From the NCBI GenBank assembly GCA_002496845.1, contig DALQ01000051.1, positions 1-15,455 on the forward strand: 15,455 bases of DNA, written 5' to 3'. A program made the position numbers and the translations under genes. The DNA is from Euryarchaeota archaeon UBA495 (GTDB lineage Archaea; Thermoplasmatota; Poseidoniia; Poseidoniales; Poseidoniaceae). A model generated the notes under the pieces. It saw only the letters and a list, made by a program, of their open reading frames with translations, searched no databases and had not been told where the DNA came from. Shown piece after piece: positions 1 through 7,121 of this stretch (within the stretch, counting starts at the first letter, position 1; each line of letters opens with the position of its first letter).

Positions 1-2426
1 GATGGTCAGGTTGTCCACGGCGAAGCCGTCGTAGCCGTCCCAGAGTTGCTCGTCATCGTCGGCGGTGGAGCCTTCGAATCCGGTGCGGAAGCGGAAGCGG
101 ATGTCCACGGTTTCACCGGCCCAAGGCGAGAGGTCGAACTCACCGAGGTCGTCGGCAGTGAAGTTCTGCCAGCCGTAGTAGGTGCTGAAGTAGTACACAC
201 CGTAGTAGAAGCGAGACTCGGCAGCGCCGCCGTTGATTTCCTTGAAGGCACGCTCGTTGTCGAAGCCGCCCCACAGGGAAGCACCGGAGCCACAGGCACC
301 GGTGAACAGGGCTTCAGAGGGGCACCCAATGGTGCTCCATCCGGTTTCGTCGCTGCCGACTTCAATGATGGCGAGGTCGTCCCACACGTCGTTGACCACG
401 AAACCGTTGGCGTCGGCACCGCCAAGGGCGCCGAATCCAAGGTGCTTGAACAGTTCAACGCTCATGAAGGCACGATCAGAGTTGGAAAGGTCCACGTTCT
501 CAAGGATCATGGCATCGTCCCAGTTCTTGCCGTAACCGGTCCACAAGTCGCCGGAACTGTTGGTCACGGCTTCACCGGCCCACATGAAATTCCCTTGATT
601 GAGGTAGTTGGAGGAGATGTTCGCGCCGTTGTTGCCGTTCGCGTTGCCCGTCGCACCAACCGAACTGTTGGTCTGCAGGTGCCAGTGGGTGTATCCGTCA
701 ACGTACTCTTCGAAGGCCCAGGTGCATCCAGACCCACAACCGGTGGTGTCCTCGGCGCTGTCCCAGTCGTTGGCGTACACCGTGGTGTTGGAGGAGCTCG
801 CCTCATCGACGATCTTCAATTCGACGTCAACGGTTGCAGAGCCCGAGTTGAGGGTGTCCATACCGGTGTTCGTCACGGTGACGTTGATCTGACGGGTGCC
901 TTCTCCGGCCACGCCAAACCAGCGGTCCACGGGGTCAACGGACAGGCCGGTCACGGCCAAGTCCTTGTTGTCCATTTCAACGACGGTGATCGTGTCGTAC
1001 TGGCCGTCCCAGCCGAAGTTGTCCACCCAGCTGCCGAAGTTGTAGGAGGTGTGGCCAACCGCGATGTCGGGGGCCGATTGGGCATCGCCGGCCAGTTGGC
1101 CAACGGCCGCCATGTTGGGGCGGCGGCCGCTCTCGTAGGAAAGCGGGTTCGTGTGCTGGTTCGCTCCGGAAGAAAGCGTCACCTGGACGGTGCTTGGGAA
1201 GTTGAGGTAGAAGACACTCGTCGTGCCACCTGCAGAGTCCGTCGAATCTTGCTGGAACGCAACAGAGGGGTTCACGAAGTCAGGGTGGCCGTCGCCGTTC
1301 AGGTCGGCGATCGTCACGTCATAGGAGATGTACGGGCCGAAGTATGCGATTTGGGGGGTGCCCCAGTTCCCCTGAGACGCGGACACGGTGTAGGTGATGT
1401 TGCGCACGTTGCCGTCGGTCATGGCGATGACGTCGGTCGTGCCATCGTCGTCAAGGTCCGCGATGTCAAGACCGCCGAACACGGTGCCCATCTGGACGAT
1501 GGTGGGGTTGGGTGGAAGAGACGTGGGGAAACGGTCGATGGGTTGCGTGCTGCATCCGTACTCAAGGATGGTGACGTTGTCGCTGTTGCCCGGGTTGGTG
1601 GCCGCACCGGTGGCGTAGTCAACGCCCTCGCTGCGCAGGAGGAAGATGTCGTCGTCGGTACAGGTGCTCAATCCAGATTGCTCCGTCTCACCGTAATCGC
1701 CAACTTCGAACTCACGGTAGCTGTAGGTGCTTGCTGGCCCAAGTTCGGTCTTTTCACCGCAGTTCCCGGCGCTGGCCGAGCTGCTGGGCACGGTTTCGGC
1801 ACAGGTCACTGGACCCTTGTAGACCTGGAGGTATTGTGTCGTGATGTCGGGGTACAGGCCGAGGATGGCCACGTCGTCGTTGCCGTCGTCATCGAAGTCG
1901 CCGACCTCGATGTCCCAGGCGTAGAAGTGGGTGTACCGCTCGCCCACGGAGAAACTGCGGCTGCCGTCGTTCTCGATGATGGTGAGGTTGCCGGGCTCGC
2001 TGGCGGGGTTGCCTGCGTCGTCCTGCTTGAACGGGTTGTTCCTTTGATAGATGGCGATGTCGAGGTCAGAGTCACCGTTGAACTCACCGACTTCGATGAA
2101 CTGGACGTTGGAGAACTCGTCCCAGTCGGCGTTTCGGCTGGTGTTTCCTGTGACCCACACGTCGGTGCGGTCCCAGAAGTTGCCGTTCCCGTCGTTCCAC
2201 AGGATGCTGATGGTGTGGGAACCGTCGGTGGCGATGGCAAGGTCGTTGTGACCGTCGCCGTCAAGATCGCCGATGGCGATGTCCTGCGGGTCGCGACCGG
2301 CAGTGTATGTTCGGGACATCGACGCACCAGCAGGTGCGGCAAAGGCGGTCATCAGGGAAGTCGTGAACAACGCAACGAGCATCAGGCTCAGGGCGCGCTT
2401 TCGGCGGTCGGTCTTGGTCATCATCA
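1..2426 (-). CDS. Secreted FG-GAP/VCBS-repeat surface protein with jelly-roll (MAM-like) C-terminal region, partial at its C-terminus
   Basis: The frame is open for 808 codons from ATG at 2426 to the left edge, so the C-terminus is missing. Residues 1-34 form a signal peptide: a basic start (KTDRRKR), a hydrophobic stretch at about 11-29, and an Ala-rich cleavage region near 30-34. Five FG-GAP/VCBS calcium-loop motifs follow, near 53-64 (DLDGDGHND), 113-125, 175-188, 323-335 and 373-385, as in a beta-propeller. Residues about 485-540 look like a CARDB/Ig-type domain (VTVTNTG). Residues about 640-808 resemble the MAM-like domain of immune-inhibitor-A-type proteins, ending in a DGFAVDNLTI pattern. 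Eight cysteines and eleven N-x-S/T sequons suit an extracellular, possibly disulfide-bonded and glycosylated protein. I infer an adhesin or a non-catalytic part of a secreted enzyme; no protease motif is visible in the part present. An ATG at 2423 is an alternative start. Confidence 0.85.
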
Positions 2427-2457
2427 ACACCACTCGTTGAACGGAGCCTCGGTTCAG

Positions 2458-2474
2458 CCTTAATGCCTTTGCAA
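2458..2474 (-). promoter_or_regulatory. Possible TATA box for the FG-GAP protein gene
   Basis: On the minus strand the region reads TTGCAAAGG (2474-2466) followed directly by CATTAAGG (2465-2458). Their centres lie about 44 and 36 nt upstream of the ATG at 2426. Either would place a transcript start 10-20 nt before the start codon. The first resembles the TTCAAANGG element seen upstream of other genes here. This is inferred from position and base composition only. Confidence 0.3.
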
Positions 2475-2489
2475 TCCCGGGCAGGGATT
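2473..2489. repeat. Small inverted repeat between two leftward genes
   Basis: AATCCC (2473-2478) and GGGATT (2484-2489) form a perfect 6-bp stem around a 5-nt loop. It lies in the 107-nt gap between the stop of the acidic protein gene (2534) and the start of the FG-GAP gene. It is not followed by a T-run on the minus strand, so it is not a convincing terminator. It may be chance in GC-rich DNA. Confidence 0.25.
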
Positions 2490-2533
2490 TTGGCAAGGCT
2501 CCGCCACGCAGTGTCCCGATTGTAAGGAAATTC

Positions 2534-3178
2534 TCACACCTTCAACCACGAGGGAGAAGGACCCCATCCGGTGCCCTGTCCACCGTGGACTTTCACCAGT
2601 TTCCCAGCTGCAAACAACGAGTCCAGCCACACTTCGAGCACGCCACCTGAGCGGTCGCCGAGACGCTCGCCCAGAACTTCCTCGATGTCTTCCGTCCGCA
2701 TGGCTGTCGCGCCATGTTCACGCACGACAACCTCCATCAGTTCCTTCAGCCAAGCCTCGGCTTGAGGGTCAACGGAGGTGGGATCTTTGACGGGGAGGGG
2801 CCGGTCCAGTCCCTCGACGACTTCCATCAATTCGATGGGATCGGGGCGTTGCATGGCTTCGAGACCGATTCGCCCGATCTCTGCCTCGAGGTCGAGTTGC
2901 CCAATCGGGCGACGAACCACGGGGATTCGGGAGGGGTCTGGCGTAGGGCCAAGGTCGGCAGGAGGGGCGTCTTCGTCGGGCTGATCGTCATCATCGGCCA
3001 GACCAGACAGGTTCTGCGGAAGGGACGCCCGCGCGATGGGCATGGTCCATCCGACGCCTTTGAGGTCAAGGTTCTCAACGATGCCAGAGACCCAAGCAGC
3101 CTCGCCTTCAACCACGACATGGACGTCGTCCACATCGTGTCGGAAGCGGTACCTGACGGTCCCGCGGAGGTCGGCCAT
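2534..3178 (-). CDS. Hypothetical acidic protein downstream of aconitase
   Basis: I do not recognise this 214-residue protein. It has three visible parts. Residues 1-52 are a compact segment with alternating beta-like and charged stretches (VDDVHVVVEG). Residues about 60-88 are an acidic, Pro-rich linker (DDDDQPDED, then PPADLGPTPDPS), probably disordered. Residues about 92-214 are mainly helical, and the last 75 (a TEDIEEVLGERL helix, then LEVWLDSLFAAGKLVKV) read like a winged-helix or other small helical fold. There is no signal peptide or membrane span, so it should be cytoplasmic. It starts 36 nt after the acnA stop on the same strand with no clear TATA box of its own, so co-transcription with acnA is likely. 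The ATG at 3178 is the only start that fits the gap; a GAGGAC purine stretch lies just upstream. Codon use matches its neighbours. Confidence 0.75.
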   Translation of the reverse strand: MADLRGTVRYRFRHDVDDVHVVVEGEAAWVSGIVENLDLKGVGWTMPIARASLPQNLSGLADDDDQPDEDAPPADLGPTPDPSRIPVVRRPIGQLDLEAEIGRIGLEAMQRPDPIELMEVVEGLDRPLPVKDPTSVDPQAEAWLKELMEVVVREHGATAMRTEDIEEVLGERLGDRSGGVLEVWLDSLFAAGKLVKVHGGQGTGWGPSPSWLKV

Positions 3179-3214
3179 GAACAGTCCTCGGACAGGTGTG
3201 ACTTCAAGCCACCG

Positions 3215-5884
3215 TCAAGCGTCCGCAGCCATTTGCCGCAGCACGGTGTGCAGAATGCCTCCGTTGCGGTAGTATTCCACTTCGACCGGGGTGTCCAAAC
3301 GGACGTCCACCTCAAAGGAGGTCTCGCCACGTTCGGCATGGACGGCCTTCACGGTCAGGCGCTGCAAGGGCTTGACGTCGTCTTCGATTGGGATGCTAAA
3401 GTGCTCGCTCCCGTCCAAGCCTAGGGAAGCATGATCTTGGCCGTCAACAAAGGTCAGCGGCAGCACGCCCATGCCCACCAGATTGGAGCGATGAATGCGC
3501 TCAAAGGACGTGGCGATCACCGCCTTCACGCCGAGCAGGTACGTGCCCTTGGCTGCCCAGTCACGGGAGGATCCGGTGCCGTATTGGGAGCCCGCCAGCA
3601 CAACCAGGGGGCCGTCTGCTTGTTGGGCTGCATCGTACACCGACATCACTTCGCCTGTGGCGTGATCGATCGACCAACCGCCTTCCGTCCCTGGCGCAAG
3701 TTCGTTGCGGATGCGAACGTTGGCGAAGGTTCCGCGCATCATCACTTCGTGGTTCCCGCGGCGGCTTCCAAAGGAGTTGAAGTCGCCTTTTTCGACGCCT
3801 TGTTCCTGCAACCAACGCCCAGCAGGGCCGCTCTTCAGAATGGCTCCGGCCGGAGAAATGTGGTCCGTGGTGATCGAATCTCCGAGTTTGAGCAGGACAC
3901 GGGCGTCATGGATGGGCTCGATGGGCGGCGCTTCCGGCCCGAGGCCTTGGAAGAACGTGGGCAGGCGGATGTAGGTCGAGTCCTCTTGCCACGGGTACAA
4001 CGGGGACGGCTCCGAGGGGATGCTGTCCCAGCGAGGTTCGCTCATGGCGTCCTTGTACCGGTCTCGGAACATCGAGGGCGTGATGGCAGCGCGGGCCTCG
4101 GCGATGGCTTCGTCCGAAGGCCAGACCTCATCGAGCATCACAGGACGCCCCTCGCTGTCGTGCCCGAGCGGTTCCGTGGTCAAATCAAGGTCCAAAGTGC
4201 CGCAGATGGCATACGCCACCACCAGCGGTGGAGAAGCGAGGTACGAGGCCTTCACCTTGCTGTGCACGCGTCCCTCGAAATTCCGGTTCCCGGAAATCAC
4301 GGAGCCAACGACCAAACCGGCCTCGTCGACCGCAGCATCGATGGCCTCTGGGAGCGGCCCAGAGTTCCCGATGCAGGTCGTGCAGCCGTAACCAACGACG
4401 TTGAAGCCCATCGCAGAGAGGTCTTCGTCCAGCCCTGTGGCCTCGTAATACTCGGTGACCACACGGCTTCCCGGCGCCAAGGACGTCTTGACCCAAGGCT
4501 TGACGCCAAGCCCGCGGGCCCGTGCGTTGCGCGCCAGAAGGCCTGCGGCCAACATCACGTCTGGATTCGAGGTGTTGGTGCAGGAGGTGATGGCCGCGAT
4601 GACCACGTCGCCGTGATTGAGGTCGTACATGCCGTCCTGACCTTCGACAATCGCGGAGCGGGAGAGGTCGGCCTCTTCCAATCCGTGGCCGTGCAGGCCG
4701 AGCGGAGCGGTGAGGCTCTCGACGAAGTGGGAACGCATGCTGTCAAGGTCCACGCGGTCCTGCGGCCGCTTTGGACCGGCCAACGCGGGCTTGATGGTGG
4801 ACAAATCAAGTTCGAGCACGTCGGTGTAGGCCTTCTCAGGTTCTGCGCTGTCATACCACAGGCCTTGGACGCGGCAATACGCTTCGACGCCGGCAACGTG
4901 CTCTTCCTCACGGCCGGTCAGGTTGAGGTATTCGAGGGTCCGACCGTCGACCGGGAAGAAACCGCAGGTGGCGCCGTATTCAGGCGCCATGTTGGCGATT
5001 GTGGCCCGATCTGCGAGGGACAAGGCCACCATGCCCGAGCCAAAGAATTCGACGAACTTGCCCACAACACCGTGTTCACGAAGGATTTCCACGATGCGGA
5101 GGGTCATGGCCGTGGCGGTGACGCCAGGGTTGAGTTCACCGACCAAGCGCACACCAACAACGTCAGGAGCGAGCATGTAGATCGGCTGGCCGAGCATCAC
5201 GGCTTCGGCTTCGATGCCACCGACGCCCCACCCGAGAACGCCGAGTCCGTTGACCATCGTGGTGTGTGAGTCGGTTCCGACGAGGGTGTCCGCCAACCAC
5301 ACGCCCTCTTCTTGGCGGGCCACGGAAGCGAGGAACTCCAAGTTCACTTGGTGCACGATGCCACGCGAAGGCGGCACGGCTCTGAAGTCCGCCAGGCTTT
5401 GCTGGCCCCACTTGAGGAAGGTGTACCGTTCCGCGTTCCGATGATATTCGATGTCGAGGTTCATGTCAAGCGCGTTGGCGTCCGAACCAGAAACGTCGAC
5501 CTGCACCGAGTGATCGATGACCAGATCGACGGGCACTTGGGGGTTGACGCGTTCGGCGTCGCCGCCCATGTCGACCATCGCGTCACGCAAGGCCGCAAGA
5601 TCGACCACGGCCGGCACGCCGGTGAAGTCCTGAAGGATCACGCGCGAAGGCCGGAAGGGGATTTCACCGCGCTCGCCCTCGGCGGTCCAACCGGCGATGG
5701 TGCGCACGTCCTCTTCGCTGATGAGGAAACCGTCGAGGTTGCGCAGGGCTCCCTCAAGCAACACGCGCACGCTGTACGGCAACGAGGCCGTGTTAACGCC
5801 GGCGTCATCCAGAGCGCTGAGCGCGTAGTAATGACCGCCAAGCGGGAGTTCGCGGCGCGCGGAGAAGGGGTCGACGGTCGCCAT
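3215..5884 (-). CDS. acnA: Aconitate hydratase A (aconitase)
   Basis: This enzyme interconverts citrate and isocitrate through cis-aconitate in the TCA cycle, in the cytoplasm, using a [4Fe-4S] cluster. The 889-residue length is normal for the AcnA/IRP1 class. The three cluster cysteines are present at C435 (SCTNTSNPDV), C501 and C504 (GCTTCIGNSG). Other hallmarks are DHSVQVD near 124-130, GTDSHTTMVNGLG near 203-215, GDSITTDHISPAG near 668-680 in the swivel domain, and GTGSSRDWAAKG at 769-780 with the catalytic Ser/Arg region. All four domains are complete and nothing needed for catalysis appears missing. The start MATVDPF gives the standard N-terminus. A TATA-like box about 25 nt upstream implies transcription from its own promoter even though the cyclophilin gene ends only 49 nt before it. 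The acidic hypothetical gene follows 36 nt downstream. Confidence 0.97.
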   Translation of the reverse strand: MATVDPFSARRELPLGGHYYALSALDDAGVNTASLPYSVRVLLEGALRNLDGFLISEEDVRTIAGWTAEGERGEIPFRPSRVILQDFTGVPAVVDLAALRDAMVDMGGDAERVNPQVPVDLVIDHSVQVDVSGSDANALDMNLDIEYHRNAERYTFLKWGQQSLADFRAVPPSRGIVHQVNLEFLASVARQEEGVWLADTLVGTDSHTTMVNGLGVLGWGVGGIEAEAVMLGQPIYMLAPDVVGVRLVGELNPGVTATAMTLRIVEILREHGVVGKFVEFFGSGMVALSLADRATIANMAPEYGATCGFFPVDGRTLEYLNLTGREEEHVAGVEAYCRVQGLWYDSAEPEKAYTDVLELDLSTIKPALAGPKRPQDRVDLDSMRSHFVESLTAPLGLHGHGLEEADLSRSAIVEGQDGMYDLNHGDVVIAAITSCTNTSNPDVMLAAGLLARNARARGLGVKPWVKTSLAPGSRVVTEYYEATGLDEDLSAMGFNVVGYGCTTCIGNSGPLPEAIDAAVDEAGLVVGSVISGNRNFEGRVHSKVKASYLASPPLVVAYAICGTLDLDLTTEPLGHDSEGRPVMLDEVWPSDEAIAEARAAITPSMFRDRYKDAMSEPRWDSIPSEPSPLYPWQEDSTYIRLPTFFQGLGPEAPPIEPIHDARVLLKLGDSITTDHISPAGAILKSGPAGRWLQEQGVEKGDFNSFGSRRGNHEVMMRGTFANVRIRNELAPGTEGGWSIDHATGEVMSVYDAAQQADGPLVVLAGSQYGTGSSRDWAAKGTYLLGVKAVIATSFERIHRSNLVGMGVLPLTFVDGQDHASLGLDGSEHFSIPIEDDVKPLQRLTVKAVHAERGETSFEVDVRLDTPVEVEYYRNGGILHTVLRQMAADA

Positions 5885-5905
5885 GGTTCGGGGACAGAAC
5901 GCCCG

Positions 5906-5913
5906 TCTATAAC
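5906..5913 (-). promoter_or_regulatory. Probable TATA box of acnA
   Basis: The minus strand reads GTTATAGA, the only AT-rich patch in this 49-nt gap. Its centre is about 25 nt before the acnA ATG. In archaea TBP binds roughly 25 nt upstream of the transcript start, so this spacing predicts an mRNA with little or no leader. Inferred; no transcript data. Confidence 0.5.
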
Positions 5914-5933
5914 GGCACGGATGGCAGGCCTGT

Positions 5934-6974
5934 TCACCAGAAGACGTACCACGGCGAATCGTCGGCGCCCATGGACACGGCCTCGACCAAGGTCACTTGG
6001 TGAACCGGGTCGCTGTTGGATTGACCGTCCGTTTCGATGTTGGAGATGGAGGTCACGTGCTCGCAGCCGTCGGTGATGGTGCCAAACACCGTGTGCTGCC
6101 CGTCGAGCCAACTGGGGCCTTGTCCGTCGTTGCTGTCCTCAGGGATGAGGAAGAACTGGCTGCCGCCCGTGTTGGGGGATTGGGTCTTCGCCATCGAGAG
6201 GGTGCAAACGTCATGAAGGCGCCCGTTGTCGACTTCGTCCGGCAGGGTGTACTGCGTTTGGTCGCACGCGCTGGAGGAGGGTTCGGCCTGGCCGTTTGGC
6301 CCACAATGACCGAACCATGAGGCGGCGTAGCCACCCGTACCGTCGCTGTTCTCGAAATCGCCGCCTTGGATCATGAAGCCGTCAATGACGCGGTGGAAGA
6401 TGGTCCCGTCGTAGGTGCCCTCGTTGACGTGCTGGAGGAAGGAGGAAGCGTGCGAAGGCGCGTCAGCGTGAATCTGAATCGTCACGTCGCCGGACCGATC
6501 GGTGCCGTCCGCGTCGGTCCACGTCAAGGACATGCGAACCATTTCGTCGCCGGTCAGCGCCGTACTGCTGCCGGCCTGGCTCAAGGCAAAGAGGACCGCC
6601 AAGAACACGGCGCCCATCAGACCGAAGGAGGTCAGGGTGGGCGTGCCGTCCTTGAGCAAGGGTGGAATGAGGTATTCACCGATGCGCTTCTCGGTCATCT
6701 CGTTGAGCAATTCGTTGTACGCGGTGTTGTAGCGCTTCGTGCGCCGATCCATCTGCATCGCCGTGCGGAGGTTCTTGGCTGCTTGCCTATAGGTCGAAGC
6801 CGCCCCAGAAGCCTTCGCTTCTTCACGGCGTGCAAGGCCGGCCAGGTACCACGTCATGGCGTGCTTTCCCTCGCTGTCGGTCTCACGCATGAGGTCGACA
6901 ACGCCCGCGTAATTGCCCTTCTTGATGTCCGCTTCTGCGCGGCTCCAAGCCTTCTGGACCTTCTCGCTCGCCAT
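5934..6974 (-). CDS. Membrane-anchored cyclophilin-type peptidyl-prolyl cis-trans isomerase with N-terminal helical repeat region
   Basis: This protein catalyses cis-trans isomerisation of peptidyl-proline bonds during protein folding. Residues 1-105 are helical and TPR-like (AWSRAEADIKKGNYAGVV, then YLAGLARREEA). Residues about 114-132 form one membrane span (LMGAVFLAVLFALSQAG). Residues about 145-335 are the cyclophilin domain. Its active-site residues can be aligned with human CypA: FHRVIDGFMIQGGDF carries R195, F200, M201 and Q203 (CypA R55, F60, M61, Q63), SQFFL lies at 272-276, and WLDGQHTVFG gives W289, L290 and H294 (CypA W121, L122, H126). The catalytic set is intact. Basic residues precede the span, so the N-terminal part should be inside and the isomerase outside. 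Four cysteines in the outer domain (C224, C237, C257, C304) could form disulfides. Bacterial and archaeal cyclophilins are usually under 200 residues, so the helical region plus anchor is an addition. Confidence 0.93.
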   Translation of the reverse strand: MASEKVQKAWSRAEADIKKGNYAGVVDLMRETDSEGKHAMTWYLAGLARREEAKASGAASTYRQAAKNLRTAMQMDRRTKRYNTAYNELLNEMTEKRIGEYLIPPLLKDGTPTLTSFGLMGAVFLAVLFALSQAGSSTALTGDEMVRMSLTWTDADGTDRSGDVTIQIHADAPSHASSFLQHVNEGTYDGTIFHRVIDGFMIQGGDFENSDGTGGYAASWFGHCGPNGQAEPSSSACDQTQYTLPDEVDNGRLHDVCTLSMAKTQSPNTGGSQFFLIPEDSNDGQGPSWLDGQHTVFGTITDGCEHVTSISNIETDGQSNSDPVHQVTLVEAVSMGADDSPWYVFW

Positions 6975-6992
6975 GGCTCGCGATGAACCTCC

Positions 6993-7002
6993 CCATTTTG
7001 AG
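6993..7002 (-). promoter_or_regulatory. Probable TATA box of the cyclophilin gene
   Basis: The minus strand reads CTCAAAATGG, centred about 24 nt upstream of the ATG at 6974. It matches the TTCAAANGG-like element found before other genes in the window. A GGGGAGGT stretch between it and the ATG is also Shine-Dalgarno-like, but it sits farther from the ATG than is usual. The box overlaps the left arm of the palindrome at 6994-7018. Confidence 0.45.
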
Positions 7003-7018
7003 ATGTCCCTCCAAAATG
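6994..7018. repeat. Inverted repeat in the divergent promoter region (possible operator)
   Basis: CATTTTG (6994-7000) and CAAAATG (7012-7018) are perfect 7-bp inverted arms separated by 11 bp, with centres 18 bp apart. The site lies between the leftward cyclophilin gene and the rightward korAB genes, and its left arm coincides with the presumed TATA box of the cyclophilin gene. Half-sites spaced by about two helical turns suit a dimeric DNA-binding regulator. Equally, the arms could be two opposed TATA-like boxes. Function is inferred. Confidence 0.45.
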
Positions 7019-7039
7019 ACAGTTGATGGCGGCGTCATG

Positions 7040-7047
7040 TTCAAAGG
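7040..7047 (+). promoter_or_regulatory. Probable TATA box of korAB
   Basis: TTCAAAGG here is the best TATA-like match on the plus strand before korA. A start of transcription about 25 nt downstream would fall near 7068-7072. That gives a leader of about 50 nt for the start at 7122, or none if the in-frame ATG at 7068 is used. Confidence 0.45.
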
Positions 7048-7121
7048 TCTAAGGCGACGGCCATAGAATGCGGAGCGTGGGGCCTTTCGGGGACCTGAAG
7101 GAAGCACCACGGGGCAGCGAC

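Noticed and set aside
46..2463. 805-residue open frame on the plus strand opposite the FG-GAP protein
   Set aside because: It is antisense to a frame with a signal peptide, calcium-loop repeats and domain structure. Its own translation is a low-complexity Val/Gly/Ala/Asp-rich string with no motif, as expected for the complement of GC-rich coding DNA.
2473..2489. Hairpin considered as a rho-independent-style terminator
   Set aside because: The stem is only 6 bp and no T-run follows on the relevant strand. Archaeal termination depends mainly on T-rich tracts, so I kept it only as a weak inverted repeat.
3431..5269. 612-residue open frame on the plus strand opposite aconitase
   Set aside because: It mirrors acnA, whose cluster cysteines and domains are unambiguous. 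The antisense product is rich in Arg/Gly/His and shows no domain.
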